DNA from: Amycolatopsis anabasis
GTDB taxonomy: Bacteria; Actinomycetota; Actinomycetes; Mycobacteriales; Pseudonocardiaceae
Length of the DNA stretch: 64,000 bases
Assembly (NCBI RefSeq): GCF_009765355.1
Contig: NZ_VTHK01000011.1
Location: 1 to 64,000, forward strand
Direction of reading: 5' to 3'
Position 1 is the stretch's first letter, and each line of letters opens with the position of its first letter. This document shows, one piece after another, positions 45,862 through 53,667 of this stretch. A program made the position numbers and the translations under genes. The notes under the pieces were generated by a model. The model was not told the origin of the DNA. It saw only the letters and a list, made by a program, of their open reading frames with translations, and searched no databases.

Positions 45862-46335
45862 CTAGGTATCGGCGCCGCGGAAGTCTTCGGGCGAGACGGA
45901 GTCGAGGAACTCCCGGAACTTCTCGACTTCGTCCTCCTGCTCGTCCGGGATGATCAACCCGGCTTCTTCGAGGACCGCGTCCTCGGCGTGGATCGGCACT
46001 CCGACCCGCAGGGCAAGCGCGACCGAGTCACTCGGCCTGGCGGAGACCCGGACATCGCCGTCGAAAACCAGCTCGGCGAAGAAGGTTCCCTCGCGCAGGT
46101 CGGTGATCACGACCTGTTCGAGCTCCCTGCCGAGGGCTCCGATGACTTCCTTGAGCAAGTCGTGGGTCAACGGCCGCGCCGGGCGAACGCCCTGCTGCTC
46201 GAGGGCGATCGCGGTGGCCTCCACGGACCCGATCCAAATCGGGAGGTACCGCTCGCCTTCCGTCTCCCGCAGCAACAAGATCGGCTGATTCGCGGGCAAC
46301 TCGACCCGCACGCCGACGACGCGCATTTCGCTCAT
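45862..46335 (-). CDS. DUF151 bifunctional nuclease-family protein (Rv1829-like)
   Basis: A 157-residue protein of the DUF151/bifunctional nuclease family. PILLLRETEGERYLPIWIGSVEATAIALEQQGV and RPLTHDLL are the family signature (each shown only in part of the fold), and ARPSDSVALALRVGVPI is the second conserved block. Enzymatic activity is documented only for plant and few bacterial members. It stands between two MerR genes as in mycobacteria (Rv1828-Rv1829-Rv1830) and follows the upstream MerR gene by 230 nt. Confidence 0.9.
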   Translation of the reverse strand: MSEMRVVGVRVELPANQPILLLRETEGERYLPIWIGSVEATAIALEQQGVRPARPLTHDLLKEVIGALGRELEQVVITDLREGTFFAELVFDGDVRVSARPSDSVALALRVGVPIHAEDAVLEEAGLIIPDEQEDEVEKFREFLDSVSPEDFRGADT

Positions 46336-46565
46336 CGGGCTTCGCCTCCCTCTCCTGCGCGCGGGCTGCAGCGCTGTTTCGAGGATCCCGCATCGACATC
46401 ATCGACGCTACCCGTCATCGCGGCGCTGTGCTCGCTGTCTGGACATCTCAGGTTCGCGCTGTAGCCAACCCTTGGACTAACCGTACGGCATGTGGGACAG
46501 AACTTTGAGACGTGGGATTGTGGCATTATCAACCCGATGCCTGGGCAGGCCCCCGGAGCCGGGCC

Positions 46566-47330
46566 TCAGCCACCGGTTACGCCGCGAATGCCCGCTTTCA
46601 CCAGGAGTGTATGCAGGGCGACCGACAGCGCGGCGAGTTCCCTGACCACCTCGTCCGCCCGCGCCTTGGCGTCGGCGTCACGGTGCCGATACACCGGCGT
46701 AACGATCTGCTCCAGGAGGCCGACCTCGCGGTCGGCCGAAGCCCGGAACGCGCGCAGATGGCGGGGCTCGATGCCGTATTCGGTCATCGCCTTGACGGTC
46801 TTGGCGACCTGCACCGCGTCGCCGTCGTAGAACCCGGCCGCGCCCGGCCGGATCAGTCCGTACTGCTGCAGTTCGGCCAAGGTCGCCGCGTCGACGCCCG
46901 CCTGGGCGAGCAGTTCCTCCTTGGTCAGCCGGATCTCCCGCTCGCTCGCGAAATCGTCGGCGCAGGGCATGGCGGATCGTTCACCGTCCGTCCGAGCAGA
47001 CTCGTGGGAACCCAGTGAAACGAGCTTGCGCGGCAACCGGACGGCCGAGTTCGGCGGATCCACGCCGCGATCGGCCGCGTCCAGTTGCTCCTTGATGACC
47101 TTGAGCGGCAAGTAATGGTCCCGCTGGGCGGCCAGGACGAACCGCAGACGCTCCACGTCCGCCGCCGCGAACTGCCGGTACCCCGAAGGAGTGCGGCCCG
47201 GCCGGACCAGGCCCTCCGACTCCAGGAACCGGATCTTGGAGATGGTGACATCGGGGAAGTCACCGCGCAGTTGCGCCAGCACGGCCCCGATGCTCAACCC
47301 GTCGCGTTGTGGCCGCCCGGCCGCCGTCAT
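46566..47330 (-). CDS. MerR-family regulator, Rv1828-like
   Basis: A 254-residue MerR regulator. The N-terminal part, LSIGAVLAQLRGDFPDVTIS followed by KIRFLESEGLVRPGRTPSGY, is a MerR HTH in which the usual tyrosine loop is replaced by PDVTISKIRFLE, the mark of the Rv1828 group. A second domain from about residue 135 (LTKEELLAQAGVDAATLAEL) looks like a further winged helix. It overlaps the garA stop by 4 nt, so both are cotranslated. Its mycobacterial counterpart binds its own promoter region. Confidence 0.9.
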   Translation of the reverse strand: MTAAGRPQRDGLSIGAVLAQLRGDFPDVTISKIRFLESEGLVRPGRTPSGYRQFAAADVERLRFVLAAQRDHYLPLKVIKEQLDAADRGVDPPNSAVRLPRKLVSLGSHESARTDGERSAMPCADDFASEREIRLTKEELLAQAGVDAATLAELQQYGLIRPGAAGFYDGDAVQVAKTVKAMTEYGIEPRHLRAFRASADREVGLLEQIVTPVYRHRDADAKARADEVVRELAALSVALHTLLVKAGIRGVTGG

Positions 47331-47791
47331 CGCGCCGCCTGACCTCCGTGCCCCGGGCCCGTCAGGAAGACCAGGCGGAACTTGCCGATCTGGACCTCGT
47401 CGCCACCGGCCAGCACGGCCTGGTCGACCGGTTCCCGGTTGACATAGGTGCCGTTCAGGCTGCCCACGTCGATGACCACGAACTCGCCGCCCTCCCGGCG
47501 GAATTCGGCGTGCCGCCGGGAAACCGTGACGTCGTCGAGGAAGATGTCGCTGTCCGGGTGCCGGCCCGCGCTCGTGGTGTCACGGTCGAGCAGGAACCGG
47601 GAACCGGCGTTCGGCCCCCGCTTGACGACCAGCAGCGCCGACCCGGCCGGCAGGGCGTCCACCCCGGCGACCGGCGGTTCCGGAGCAGGTGCCTCCTGGC
47701 CCTCGACATCAGCCAGGAAATCGGCCCGGAAGACAGAGGTCCGCTCCGGAGACTGCTCCGGGGGAACGCCGGGCCCGTCGTTCGTGCTCAC
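47327..47791 (-). CDS. garA: FHA-domain metabolic regulator GarA/OdhI
   Basis: A 154-residue cytosolic FHA protein. The FHA domain covers about residues 50-145 with AGRHPDSDIFLDDVTVSRRH and SLNGTYVNREPVD. In GarA/OdhI an N-terminal ETTSVF motif is phosphorylated at the first Thr by PknG and the second by PknB, which makes the FHA domain bind its own tail and release 2-oxoglutarate dehydrogenase and glutamate dehydrogenase. Here the motif reads ERTSVF (Arg17, Thr18), so only the PknB-type threonine remains. Codons are CGG ACC. It lies upstream of the MerR gene and 126 nt downstream of gcvH. Confidence 0.93.
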   Translation of the reverse strand: MSTNDGPGVPPEQSPERTSVFRADFLADVEGQEAPAPEPPVAGVDALPAGSALLVVKRGPNAGSRFLLDRDTTSAGRHPDSDIFLDDVTVSRRHAEFRREGGEFVVIDVGSLNGTYVNREPVDQAVLAGGDEVQIGKFRLVFLTGPGHGGQAAR

Positions 47792-47916
47792 CTGAGCTCT
47801 CCTAACCAGTGAAGTGCTTCACTACCCAAGAACGTGTTGTTGCCAACGTACCGTGCCTGGTCAGTTGCGGAGCCTGGGGCTCCCCAAACCGGCAACCACG
47901 CGGATGCGGTATTCGA

Positions 47917-48306
47917 TCATGCCTCCGGCGAGGTCAGCCGCTGGTACGCCTCGGCGTCGAGCAGGCTGTCGACGCCCGCGCCGTCGTCGAGTTTGATCTC
48001 GATGAGCCACCCCTCGCCGTAGGGATCGCTGTTGATCAGCTCCGGCGAGTCGGTCACCGCCTCGTTGACCGCCACGACCTCGCCGTCCAGCGGGGTGAAC
48101 AGCTCGGACACGCTCTTGGTCGACTCCACCTCGCCGAACACGTCCCCGGCGCTGAGCTGCTTGCCCACCTCGGGCAGATCGACGAACACCACATCGCCGA
48201 GCTGGTCCTGGGCGTACTCGGTGATCCCCACCCGGATCGAGTCGCCGTCCCGAGCGGCCACCCACTCGTGCTCCTCGGTGTAGCGCAGTTCTTCTGGAGC
48301 GGACAA
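47917..48306 (-). CDS. gcvH: glycine cleavage system H protein
   Basis: A 129-residue lipoyl carrier. The lipoyl-lysine lies in GEVESTKSVSEL (about residue 66), and RYTEEHEWV and GYGEGWLIEIKL-type segments frame it (the latter as DPYGEGWLIEI). It carries the aminomethyl intermediate from GcvP to GcvT. No ATG or GTG fits; TTG at 48306 is used, with GGGGAA 5-6 nt upstream. Order gcvH-garA-MerR-DUF151 equals Rv1826-Rv1829. Confidence 0.95.
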   Translation of the reverse strand: MSAPEELRYTEEHEWVAARDGDSIRVGITEYAQDQLGDVVFVDLPEVGKQLSAGDVFGEVESTKSVSELFTPLDGEVVAVNEAVTDSPELINSDPYGEGWLIEIKLDDGAGVDSLLDAEAYQRLTSPEA

Positions 48307-48362
48307 CGCCGTTCCCCTTTCGTGCCACCAACCCGCCAGATCTGTAGCGCGCAGTCTTCCAC

Positions 48363-48986
48363 CTAGGCCGCGGACGCCGCATCCCGCCTCGGCGATATCG
48401 CCCGGACGGTTTGGATCACGTAGAGGGCGCCGGACCACAGGTAGAGCACGCAGCCCCAGGTCGTGAAGGCGTAGCCGATCGGGCGAGCGATCTCCGCGAC
48501 CGTCGACCCGCCCTGGGTGAGCAGCAGGAACGGGAACGCGTACATCAGCACGAAGGTCGCGCCCTTGCCGATGTAGGTGACCTCGGGCGGGGCGAAATCG
48601 TTGCGGCGCAAGCACAGGATGCACACGCCGAGCACCGCCTCGCGCAGGACCAGCGGCACGACCACCCACCACGGCACGATGTCGCGGACCAGGAAGGCGA
48701 TCAGCGTGGCGAGGATGTACAGCCGGTCGGCCGCCGGATCGAGCAGCTGACCGAGCCGGCTCATCTGGTTCAGCCAGCGGGCCAGCTTGCCGTCCAGCCA
48801 GTCGCTGACGCCGCCGAAGACCAGGATCGCCAGCGCCCAGCCGTCCTCCTTCGGGCCGAGCAGCAGCCACAGGAAGACCGGAACTCCGGCGAGCCGGAGG
48901 ACGGACAACAGGTTGGGCACCGTCCACAGCTGCCGCAGCAGTGTGGGCTCGGCCCGCTCGACGCTCGCTTCGGGGGGCTGACTCAC
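48363..48986 (-). CDS. pgsA: CDP-alcohol phosphatidyltransferase family protein
   Basis: A 207-residue integral membrane enzyme with about five helices. The CDP-OH motif is complete: SDWLDGKLAR, then eight residues, GQLLDPAADR, giving D-x2-DG-x2-AR-x8-G-x3-D-x3-D. Members make phosphatidylglycerophosphate, cardiolipin or phosphatidylinositol. Position next to gcvH matches mycobacterial pgsA2 (Rv1822), whose exact product is uncertain, so the symbol is tentative. It lies 56 nt upstream of gcvH. Confidence 0.85.
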   Translation of the reverse strand: MSQPPEASVERAEPTLLRQLWTVPNLLSVLRLAGVPVFLWLLLGPKEDGWALAILVFGGVSDWLDGKLARWLNQMSRLGQLLDPAADRLYILATLIAFLVRDIVPWWVVVPLVLREAVLGVCILCLRRNDFAPPEVTYIGKGATFVLMYAFPFLLLTQGGSTVAEIARPIGYAFTTWGCVLYLWSGALYVIQTVRAISPRRDAASAA

Positions 48987-49020
48987 CCGGTCAGCGTAGC
49001 CAGTGCGCGGCGGCGACCGG

Positions 49021-49263
49021 TCAGCTGGCGCGCCGGTAGCTCCAGCCGCGGCGCTGCAGGTCGGCGCGGGTCAGGGCCTCGGGGCGGCCCCGGGTGTCGG
49101 TGCCCATCCAGCGGGGACGGCCCGAGCCGCCCTCCAGCACGTAGGGACGTCCCCGGCTCCACACGACGGTGCACGGCATGGTCGGCGGCGCGCCCGCCGT
49201 GCCGGTGGGATTCGGGGTCTCGGTTTCGCTTTCCGCTTCGGTGCTCATCTCACTTGCTTCCAT
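49021..49263 (-). CDS. small hypothetical protein
   Basis: An 80-residue soluble protein, acidic at the N-terminus and Arg/Trp-rich later (CTVVWSRGRPYVLEGG, PRWMGTD, LQRRGWSYRR). No family was recognised. ATG at 49263 has GGGGAGA 7 nt upstream. It ends 34 nt before the phosphatidyltransferase start on the same strand and might be cotranscribed. Confidence 0.6.
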   Translation of the reverse strand: MEASEMSTEAESETETPNPTGTAGAPPTMPCTVVWSRGRPYVLEGGSGRPRWMGTDTRGRPEALTRADLQRRGWSYRRAS

Positions 49264-49597
49264 GGTGCGTTCTCCCCAGTACGACCGTACGCCCGTCTGG
49301 TGCACGGATCGTTACACCCATCTTGTCGGCTGCTTTCCGCGCGGTGTTAACGATTAATCCGCCTTCTAAGGAAATTCACCCACCTCGCTGGAGCGTTCAA
49401 GACGACCGTCCGTAGCACCCGCCCGGGCAACCGTCCTTTGTGGACTAGCAAGGTGCGGGGAGGGGACACCGCGGTGACCAGCGACCGACCACGCGCGGTA
49501 ATCTCCCCCGGACCCGCGGGTGTCCAATACCGCGTTTCGCGCGCCGGCCGGGCCAGAATTGACGCGCGCCAGGTTGAGCAAGAACGAAGGGATCGCG
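49264..49597. other. 334-nt divergent gap between small protein and lipoprotein genes
   Basis: This stretch holds the divergent promoters of the small protein (minus) and the first lipoprotein (plus). An AT-rich patch GTTAACGATTAAT lies at about 49346-49358. I see no conserved RNA, hairpin terminator or further gene with convincing codon use. Confidence 0.5.
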
Positions 49598-50101
49598 TTG
49601 ACCGCCTCGAACGCCGCGGGCCGGGCCGGCCTCGTGACCGCCGCCTGCCTCTGCGCGCTCGTACTCGGCGGTTGCTCGGACGACGCGCCACCCGCCGCCC
49701 AGCCCGCACCGCCACCCGGCCCGACCGCGGTCGCGACGTCCAGCGCCGCGCCGAGCACCACGCCCGCGCCGCCGAGCAGCGCCCCACCCGCCCCGCCGAA
49801 GTCCACCGGCAAGGAGAACGTGCCGACGGACGGTTCGTGCGGCACGGTCACCGCCGCCAGCGGGCAGACGCTGCAGGTGCTCGACTCGCACGCGGGCGGG
49901 GTCGACTGCGCGCAGGCCAAGCGGGTGGTCGCCGCGTTCCACCAGAAGATCGCGGGCCGCCAGTCCGCGCAGTCGAACGAACCGGTGAGCGACACCGTCG
50001 ACGGCTGGCTGTGCGTCTCCGGCCCGCCCGCCGCCCAGGGCGGCACCACCTGCAGCATGCAGGACAAGTCGGTGCTCGCCGCGGTCGTCCCGGTCGAATG
50101 A
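49598..50101 (+). CDS. lipoprotein, first of two tandem paralogs
   Basis: A 167-residue exported lipoprotein. The signal peptide ends with lipobox VLGGC at about residue 26. A long Pro/Ala/Ser/Thr linker (about 30-72) is followed by a small domain with CGTVTAASGQTLQVLD, VDCAQAKRVVAAFHQKI and GWLCVSG..TTCSMQD. Four cysteines there probably form two disulfides. TTG at 49598 is chosen because AAGGGA lies upstream and a signal peptide follows. The next gene codes for the same domain. Function unknown. Confidence 0.72.
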   Translation: MTASNAAGRAGLVTAACLCALVLGGCSDDAPPAAQPAPPPGPTAVATSSAAPSTTPAPPSSAPPAPPKSTGKENVPTDGSCGTVTAASGQTLQVLDSHAGGVDCAQAKRVVAAFHQKIAGRQSAQSNEPVSDTVDGWLCVSGPPAAQGGTTCSMQDKSVLAAVVPVE

Positions 50102-50139
50102 GTCCACGCACGGTGGTCGTAACCGCACTAGGAAGGTCC

Positions 50140-50577
50140 ATGAGAAGCCAACCCGCCCTCCGCCCGCTCGGCCTGCTCGTCCCCGCCGCCGCCCTGCTGC
50201 TCGCGGGCTGCGGCGGCGGGGACAACCCGGATCAGCCCCCGGCGAGCCAGTCCTCCCCCGCGGCCGCGGCGCCCACCGGCCCCGCGTTGCTGCCGGCGGC
50301 CAATCCGGCGGCACCCGGCACCGACTGCGGTCCGGTGACCGCGATCGGCGGCGCCAAGGCGAAGGTGGTGGTCCGCGAGGGCTCGGAGGACTGCGCACAG
50401 GCGACCCAGGTGCTCACCGAGTACTTCCAGAAGATCACGCCCGCCGAGGCGAACAAACCGGACGGCGCCGGCCCGGTCAGCCTCGGCGGCTGGACGTGCG
50501 GCAGCGGCTCGCCGACCGACCCCACCACCTGCTCCACCGAAGACGGCCGCCTCATCGAAGGCTCCCCCGCCAAGTAG
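50140..50577 (+). CDS. lipoprotein, second tandem paralog
   Basis: A 145-residue lipoprotein with lipobox LLAGC at about residue 24. Its C-terminal domain mirrors the upstream gene: CGPVTAIGGAKAKVVV, EDCAQATQVLTEYFQKI, SLGGWTCGSG and TTCSTED in the same order. GGAAGG precedes the ATG. The pair is the product of a local duplication. After it comes a 414-nt gap filled with inverted repeats. Confidence 0.75.
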   Translation: MRSQPALRPLGLLVPAAALLLAGCGGGDNPDQPPASQSSPAAAAPTGPALLPAANPAAPGTDCGPVTAIGGAKAKVVVREGSEDCAQATQVLTEYFQKITPAEANKPDGAGPVSLGGWTCGSGSPTDPTTCSTEDGRLIEGSPAK

Positions 50578-50991
50578 CCGTTTTCCCCAATGAGGTTTTC
50601 TCGGTAGGGCTTGTCGAGAGGTGTTCGGCGTGCTCGATGCGGCGTGGGGGAGCCTTGCCTTCCCTCGTGCACCGAAGGCCGCATCGGACACCCGCCAACT
50701 CCCGAAACGGGGAACTCGAGCAACCGAAACGGGAACACACCCGACCAAAACGGGGAACTCGCGGCAGCAGACCCCCACCTGCCGCGAGTCCCCCATTCCG
50801 GACGCGCGAGTCCCCCATCTCGGCACACCGAGTTCCCCATCTCGGTAGGCGAACTCCACACCCGGGCACCCCACGAGCACAGCACCACACCACACACCGA
50901 GAAAACCCAATGTGGCGTTGGGGGCGTTCAAGGTACCCAATGCGGCTTTCGGGGCGTTGAAGGTACCGAAAGCCACATTGGGGGACTTGGG
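50578..50991. repeat. composite intergenic repeat region with several long inverted repeats
   Basis: Three parts are visible. GATGCGGC near 50636 pairs with GCCGCATC near 50680. From about 50697 to 50850, three inverted copies of the CGAGTYCCCC unit face three forward copies; the tip GGGGAACTCGCGGCAG pairs with CTGCCGCGAGTCCCC around a short loop. From 50908 to 50982, CCCAATGTGGC pairs with GCCACATTGGG, enclosing GGCTTTCGG/CCGAAAGCC. The segment GGTTTTCTCGGT (about 50596) also recurs inverted near 50900. No coding potential is seen. It separates two convergent transcripts and may terminate both. Confidence 0.7.
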
Positions 50992-52722
50992 CTAGCTCTT
51001 GAGCTGGGGGAAGTCTTCCTCGCGGAACTCGCCGGGTGGGCGGGTGTCGGTGGCCTCGTTCTCCCGGCCTCGCAGTTCGACGCGCCGGATTTTGCCGGAG
51101 ATGGTCTTGGGCAGCTCGGCGAACTCGAGCCGCCGGATCCGCTTGTACGGCGCGAGGTTCTCCCGGCAGAACGCCAGGATGCTCACCGCGGTCTCGGCGG
51201 TCGGCTGGTGCCCGCCCGCGAGCACCACGTACGCCTTCGGCACCGCGAGCCGGATCGGGTCCGGTGCGGGCACCACGGCGGCCTCGGCGACGGCGTCGTG
51301 TTCCAGCAGCACGCTTTCCAGCTCGAACGGCGAGATCCGGTAGTCCGACGCCTTGAACACGTCGTCGGTCCGCCCGACGTAGGTGACGTAGCCGTCCTCG
51401 TCGACCGAGCCGACGTCGCCGGTGTGGTAGTAGCCACCGGCGAACGCGGTCGCGGTGCGTTCGTCGTCGTCCGCGTAGCCCACCATGAGCCCGACCGGGC
51501 GGCGCGCGAGGTCGAGGCAGATCTCGCCCTCGGTGGCCGGTTCGCCGGAGACCGGGTCGACCAGGGTGACCGCGAACCCGGGCAGCGCGCGGCCCATCGA
51601 ACCGGGTTTGACCGGCTGACCGGGCGTGTTGGCGATCTGCACGCTGCTCTCGGTCTGGCCGAAGCCGTCGCGGATGGTGACGCCCCAGGACTTGCGGACC
51701 TGCTCGATCACCTCGGGGTTGAGCGGCTCCCCCGCGCCCACGACCTTCTTCGGCGGGGTCTTCAGCGCGGTCAGGTCGGCCTGGATCAGCATGCGCCACA
51801 CGGTCGGCGGCGCGCAGAAACTGGTGATGCCGCAGCGGTCCATCTGGGACATCAGGGCGGCGGCGTCGAAGCGGCTGTAGTTGTAGAGGAAGACGGTCGC
51901 CTCGGCGTTCCACGGGGCGAAGACGTTGCTCCAGGCGTGTTTCGCCCAGCCCGGCGAGGAGATGTTCAGGTGCACGTCCCCCGGTTCGAGGCCGATCCAG
52001 TACATTGTGGACAGATGGCCGACCGGGTAGGAGACGTGTGTGTGCTGCACGAGTTTCGGCTTCGCGGTGGTGCCGGAGGTGAAGTACAGCAGCAGCGGAT
52101 CGCTCGCGGCGGTGGATCCGTCCGGGGTGAACTCCGGGTCCGCCGCGTAGGCGTCGGCGAAGGACAGCCAGCCGTCCACCGGCTCGCCGACCGCGATCCG
52201 CGTGTAGTCGCCGGACACGTCCGCGAACTTCCCGGTGTCCGCCGAGCGGATCACCACGTGCCGGGCCGCGCCCCGCTCGACGCGGTCGGTGAGGTCGGCC
52301 GGGCCGAGCAGCGTTGACGCGGGAATGATCACCGCGCCCAGTTTGATCGCCGCGAGGATGGTCTCCCACAGCTCGCCCTGGTTGCCGAGCATCAGGATCA
52401 GCCGGTCGCCCCGGCGCACCCCCCGCGCGCGCAGCCAGTTGGCGACCTGGTTCGACCGGCGGGACATCTCCGGGAAGGTCCAGCGCGATTGCGAGCCGTC
52501 CTCTTCCACGATCCAGAGCGCGTAACGCTCGGCGTTCGCCGGATCGGCGGCGATCGCGTCGAACCAGTCCAGGGCCCAGTTGAACTCGGTCAGCTCGGGC
52601 CAGGCGAAGTCGCGGTTCGCGGTGTCGTAATCCTCGCGGTGGGCGAGCAGGAAGTCCCGGGCCTGTCGAAAGGCCTGGTGCCCCGGCAAAGACGCTGGAG
52701 ACGACGCTGTCCCATGGCTCAC
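50992..52722 (-). CDS. AMP-dependent acyl-CoA synthetase
   Basis: A 576-residue acyl-adenylate-forming ligase resembling medium-chain acyl-CoA synthetases. The P-loop is YFTSGTTAKPKLVQHTH, the A8 hinge is YYHTGDVGSVDEDGYVTYVGR (core TGDVG..D) and the acyl-transfer Lys lies in LPKTISGKIRR near the C-terminus. It activates a carboxylic acid to its CoA ester with ATP. GTG at 52722 has AGGAGAG 6 nt upstream. A crotonase-family gene precedes it by 22 nt, so the two form a catabolic pair for an unsaturated or aromatic acid. Confidence 0.9.
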   Translation of the reverse strand: MSHGTASSPASLPGHQAFRQARDFLLAHREDYDTANRDFAWPELTEFNWALDWFDAIAADPANAERYALWIVEEDGSQSRWTFPEMSRRSNQVANWLRARGVRRGDRLILMLGNQGELWETILAAIKLGAVIIPASTLLGPADLTDRVERGAARHVVIRSADTGKFADVSGDYTRIAVGEPVDGWLSFADAYAADPEFTPDGSTAASDPLLLYFTSGTTAKPKLVQHTHVSYPVGHLSTMYWIGLEPGDVHLNISSPGWAKHAWSNVFAPWNAEATVFLYNYSRFDAAALMSQMDRCGITSFCAPPTVWRMLIQADLTALKTPPKKVVGAGEPLNPEVIEQVRKSWGVTIRDGFGQTESSVQIANTPGQPVKPGSMGRALPGFAVTLVDPVSGEPATEGEICLDLARRPVGLMVGYADDDERTATAFAGGYYHTGDVGSVDEDGYVTYVGRTDDVFKASDYRISPFELESVLLEHDAVAEAAVVPAPDPIRLAVPKAYVVLAGGHQPTAETAVSILAFCRENLAPYKRIRRLEFAELPKTISGKIRRVELRGRENEATDTRPPGEFREEDFPQLKS

Positions 52723-52744
52723 GATGATCTCTCCTCTTCCGCCG

Positions 52745-53587
52745 CTACTCGCCCTTGAACTCCGGCTGCCGGCGCTCCAGGAAAGCCTGCACCGCCTCGG
52801 CGAGATCCTTGCTGGGCAGGAACGCGGCGTTCCACGAGGAGACGTAGCGCAGCCCGTCGGCGATCTGCCGTTCGGTGTTGATCGACAGCACGTCCTTGAC
52901 ACCTTGCACCACGAGCGGCGGATTCGCAGCGATCTCTTCGGCGAGCGAGCGCGCGGCGGCCAGCACGGCTTCCTGGTCCGGGTACACGTCGTTGACCAGA
53001 CCGATCTTCTCGGCCCGGGCCGCGTCGATGTCCTTGCCGGTCAGCGCCAGCTCCCGGAGGTGCCCCTCGCCGATGACGGACGCGAGCCGCTGCAGGCTGC
53101 CCAGGTCGGCCACGATCGCCACCTTGACCTCGCGGACGCTGAACTTGGCGTCGGCGCTGGCGAGCCGGATGTCGGCGGCGCTGACCACGTCCACCCCGCC
53201 GCCGATGCACCAGCCGGACACGGCCGCGATGACCGGTTTGCGGGTGGCGGCGACCGAATTGACGCTTTCCTGCAGTTTGCGCACCTCGTTCAGGAACTTG
53301 GTGCGCGGGGCCGCGAGCGCCTCCCCGGTCAGGTACTCCGCCCAGCCGGGCATCATCGCCGGGAGGTCGAGGCCGTACGAGAAGTGCTTACCGCTGCCGG
53401 TCAGCACGATCACCCGCACCTCGGGATCCTCGTCCAGCGCGCCGAAGACCAGGGGCAGTTCGCGCCAGAAGTCCGGCCCCATCGCGTTGCCCTTGGCCGG
53501 GCCGAGCAGCGTCACCTCGGCCACGTGTCCGGTGCGCTCCACCTTGAGCGAGACCAGGTCCGGGAGGTTCTCAGCGGTAGCAGTCAT
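52745..53587 (-). CDS. crotonase-family enoyl-CoA hydratase/isomerase, dienoyl-CoA isomerase-like
   Basis: A 280-residue crotonase-fold enzyme. The oxyanion loops are TGSGKHFSYGLDL and SGWCIGGGVDVVSAADIRL. The active-site helix reads FSVREVKVAIVADLGSLQRL, with Glu and Asp where delta3,5-delta2,4-dienoyl-CoA isomerases have their acid/base pair, so isomerisation of dienoyl-CoA is more likely than hydration (inference from motif). ATG at 53587 is preferred; ATG 53596 is possible. It forms a unit with the acyl-CoA synthetase downstream. Confidence 0.85.
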   Translation of the reverse strand: MTATAENLPDLVSLKVERTGHVAEVTLLGPAKGNAMGPDFWRELPLVFGALDEDPEVRVIVLTGSGKHFSYGLDLPAMMPGWAEYLTGEALAAPRTKFLNEVRKLQESVNSVAATRKPVIAAVSGWCIGGGVDVVSAADIRLASADAKFSVREVKVAIVADLGSLQRLASVIGEGHLRELALTGKDIDAARAEKIGLVNDVYPDQEAVLAAARSLAEEIAANPPLVVQGVKDVLSINTERQIADGLRYVSSWNAAFLPSKDLAEAVQAFLERRQPEFKGE

Positions 53588-53648
53588 GGCTGACATCTTG
53601 TCCCATGCTGTTGACCACATGCCAGCTGTCCCCCCTCGGACCATCGGG

Positions 53649-53667
53649 CAAGGTTAGCCTTGCCTTG
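53649..53667. promoter_or_regulatory. iron-box-like IdeR/DmdR site at the ABC ATPase start
   Basis: CAAGGTTAGCCTTGCCTTG matches the IdeR/DmdR consensus TTAGGTTAGGCTAACCTAA at 12 of 19 positions, including the AGGTTAG half. It ends at the first base of the GTG start, so a bound repressor would block a promoter just upstream or a leaderless transcript. Expected effect: derepression under low iron. Confidence 0.6.
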
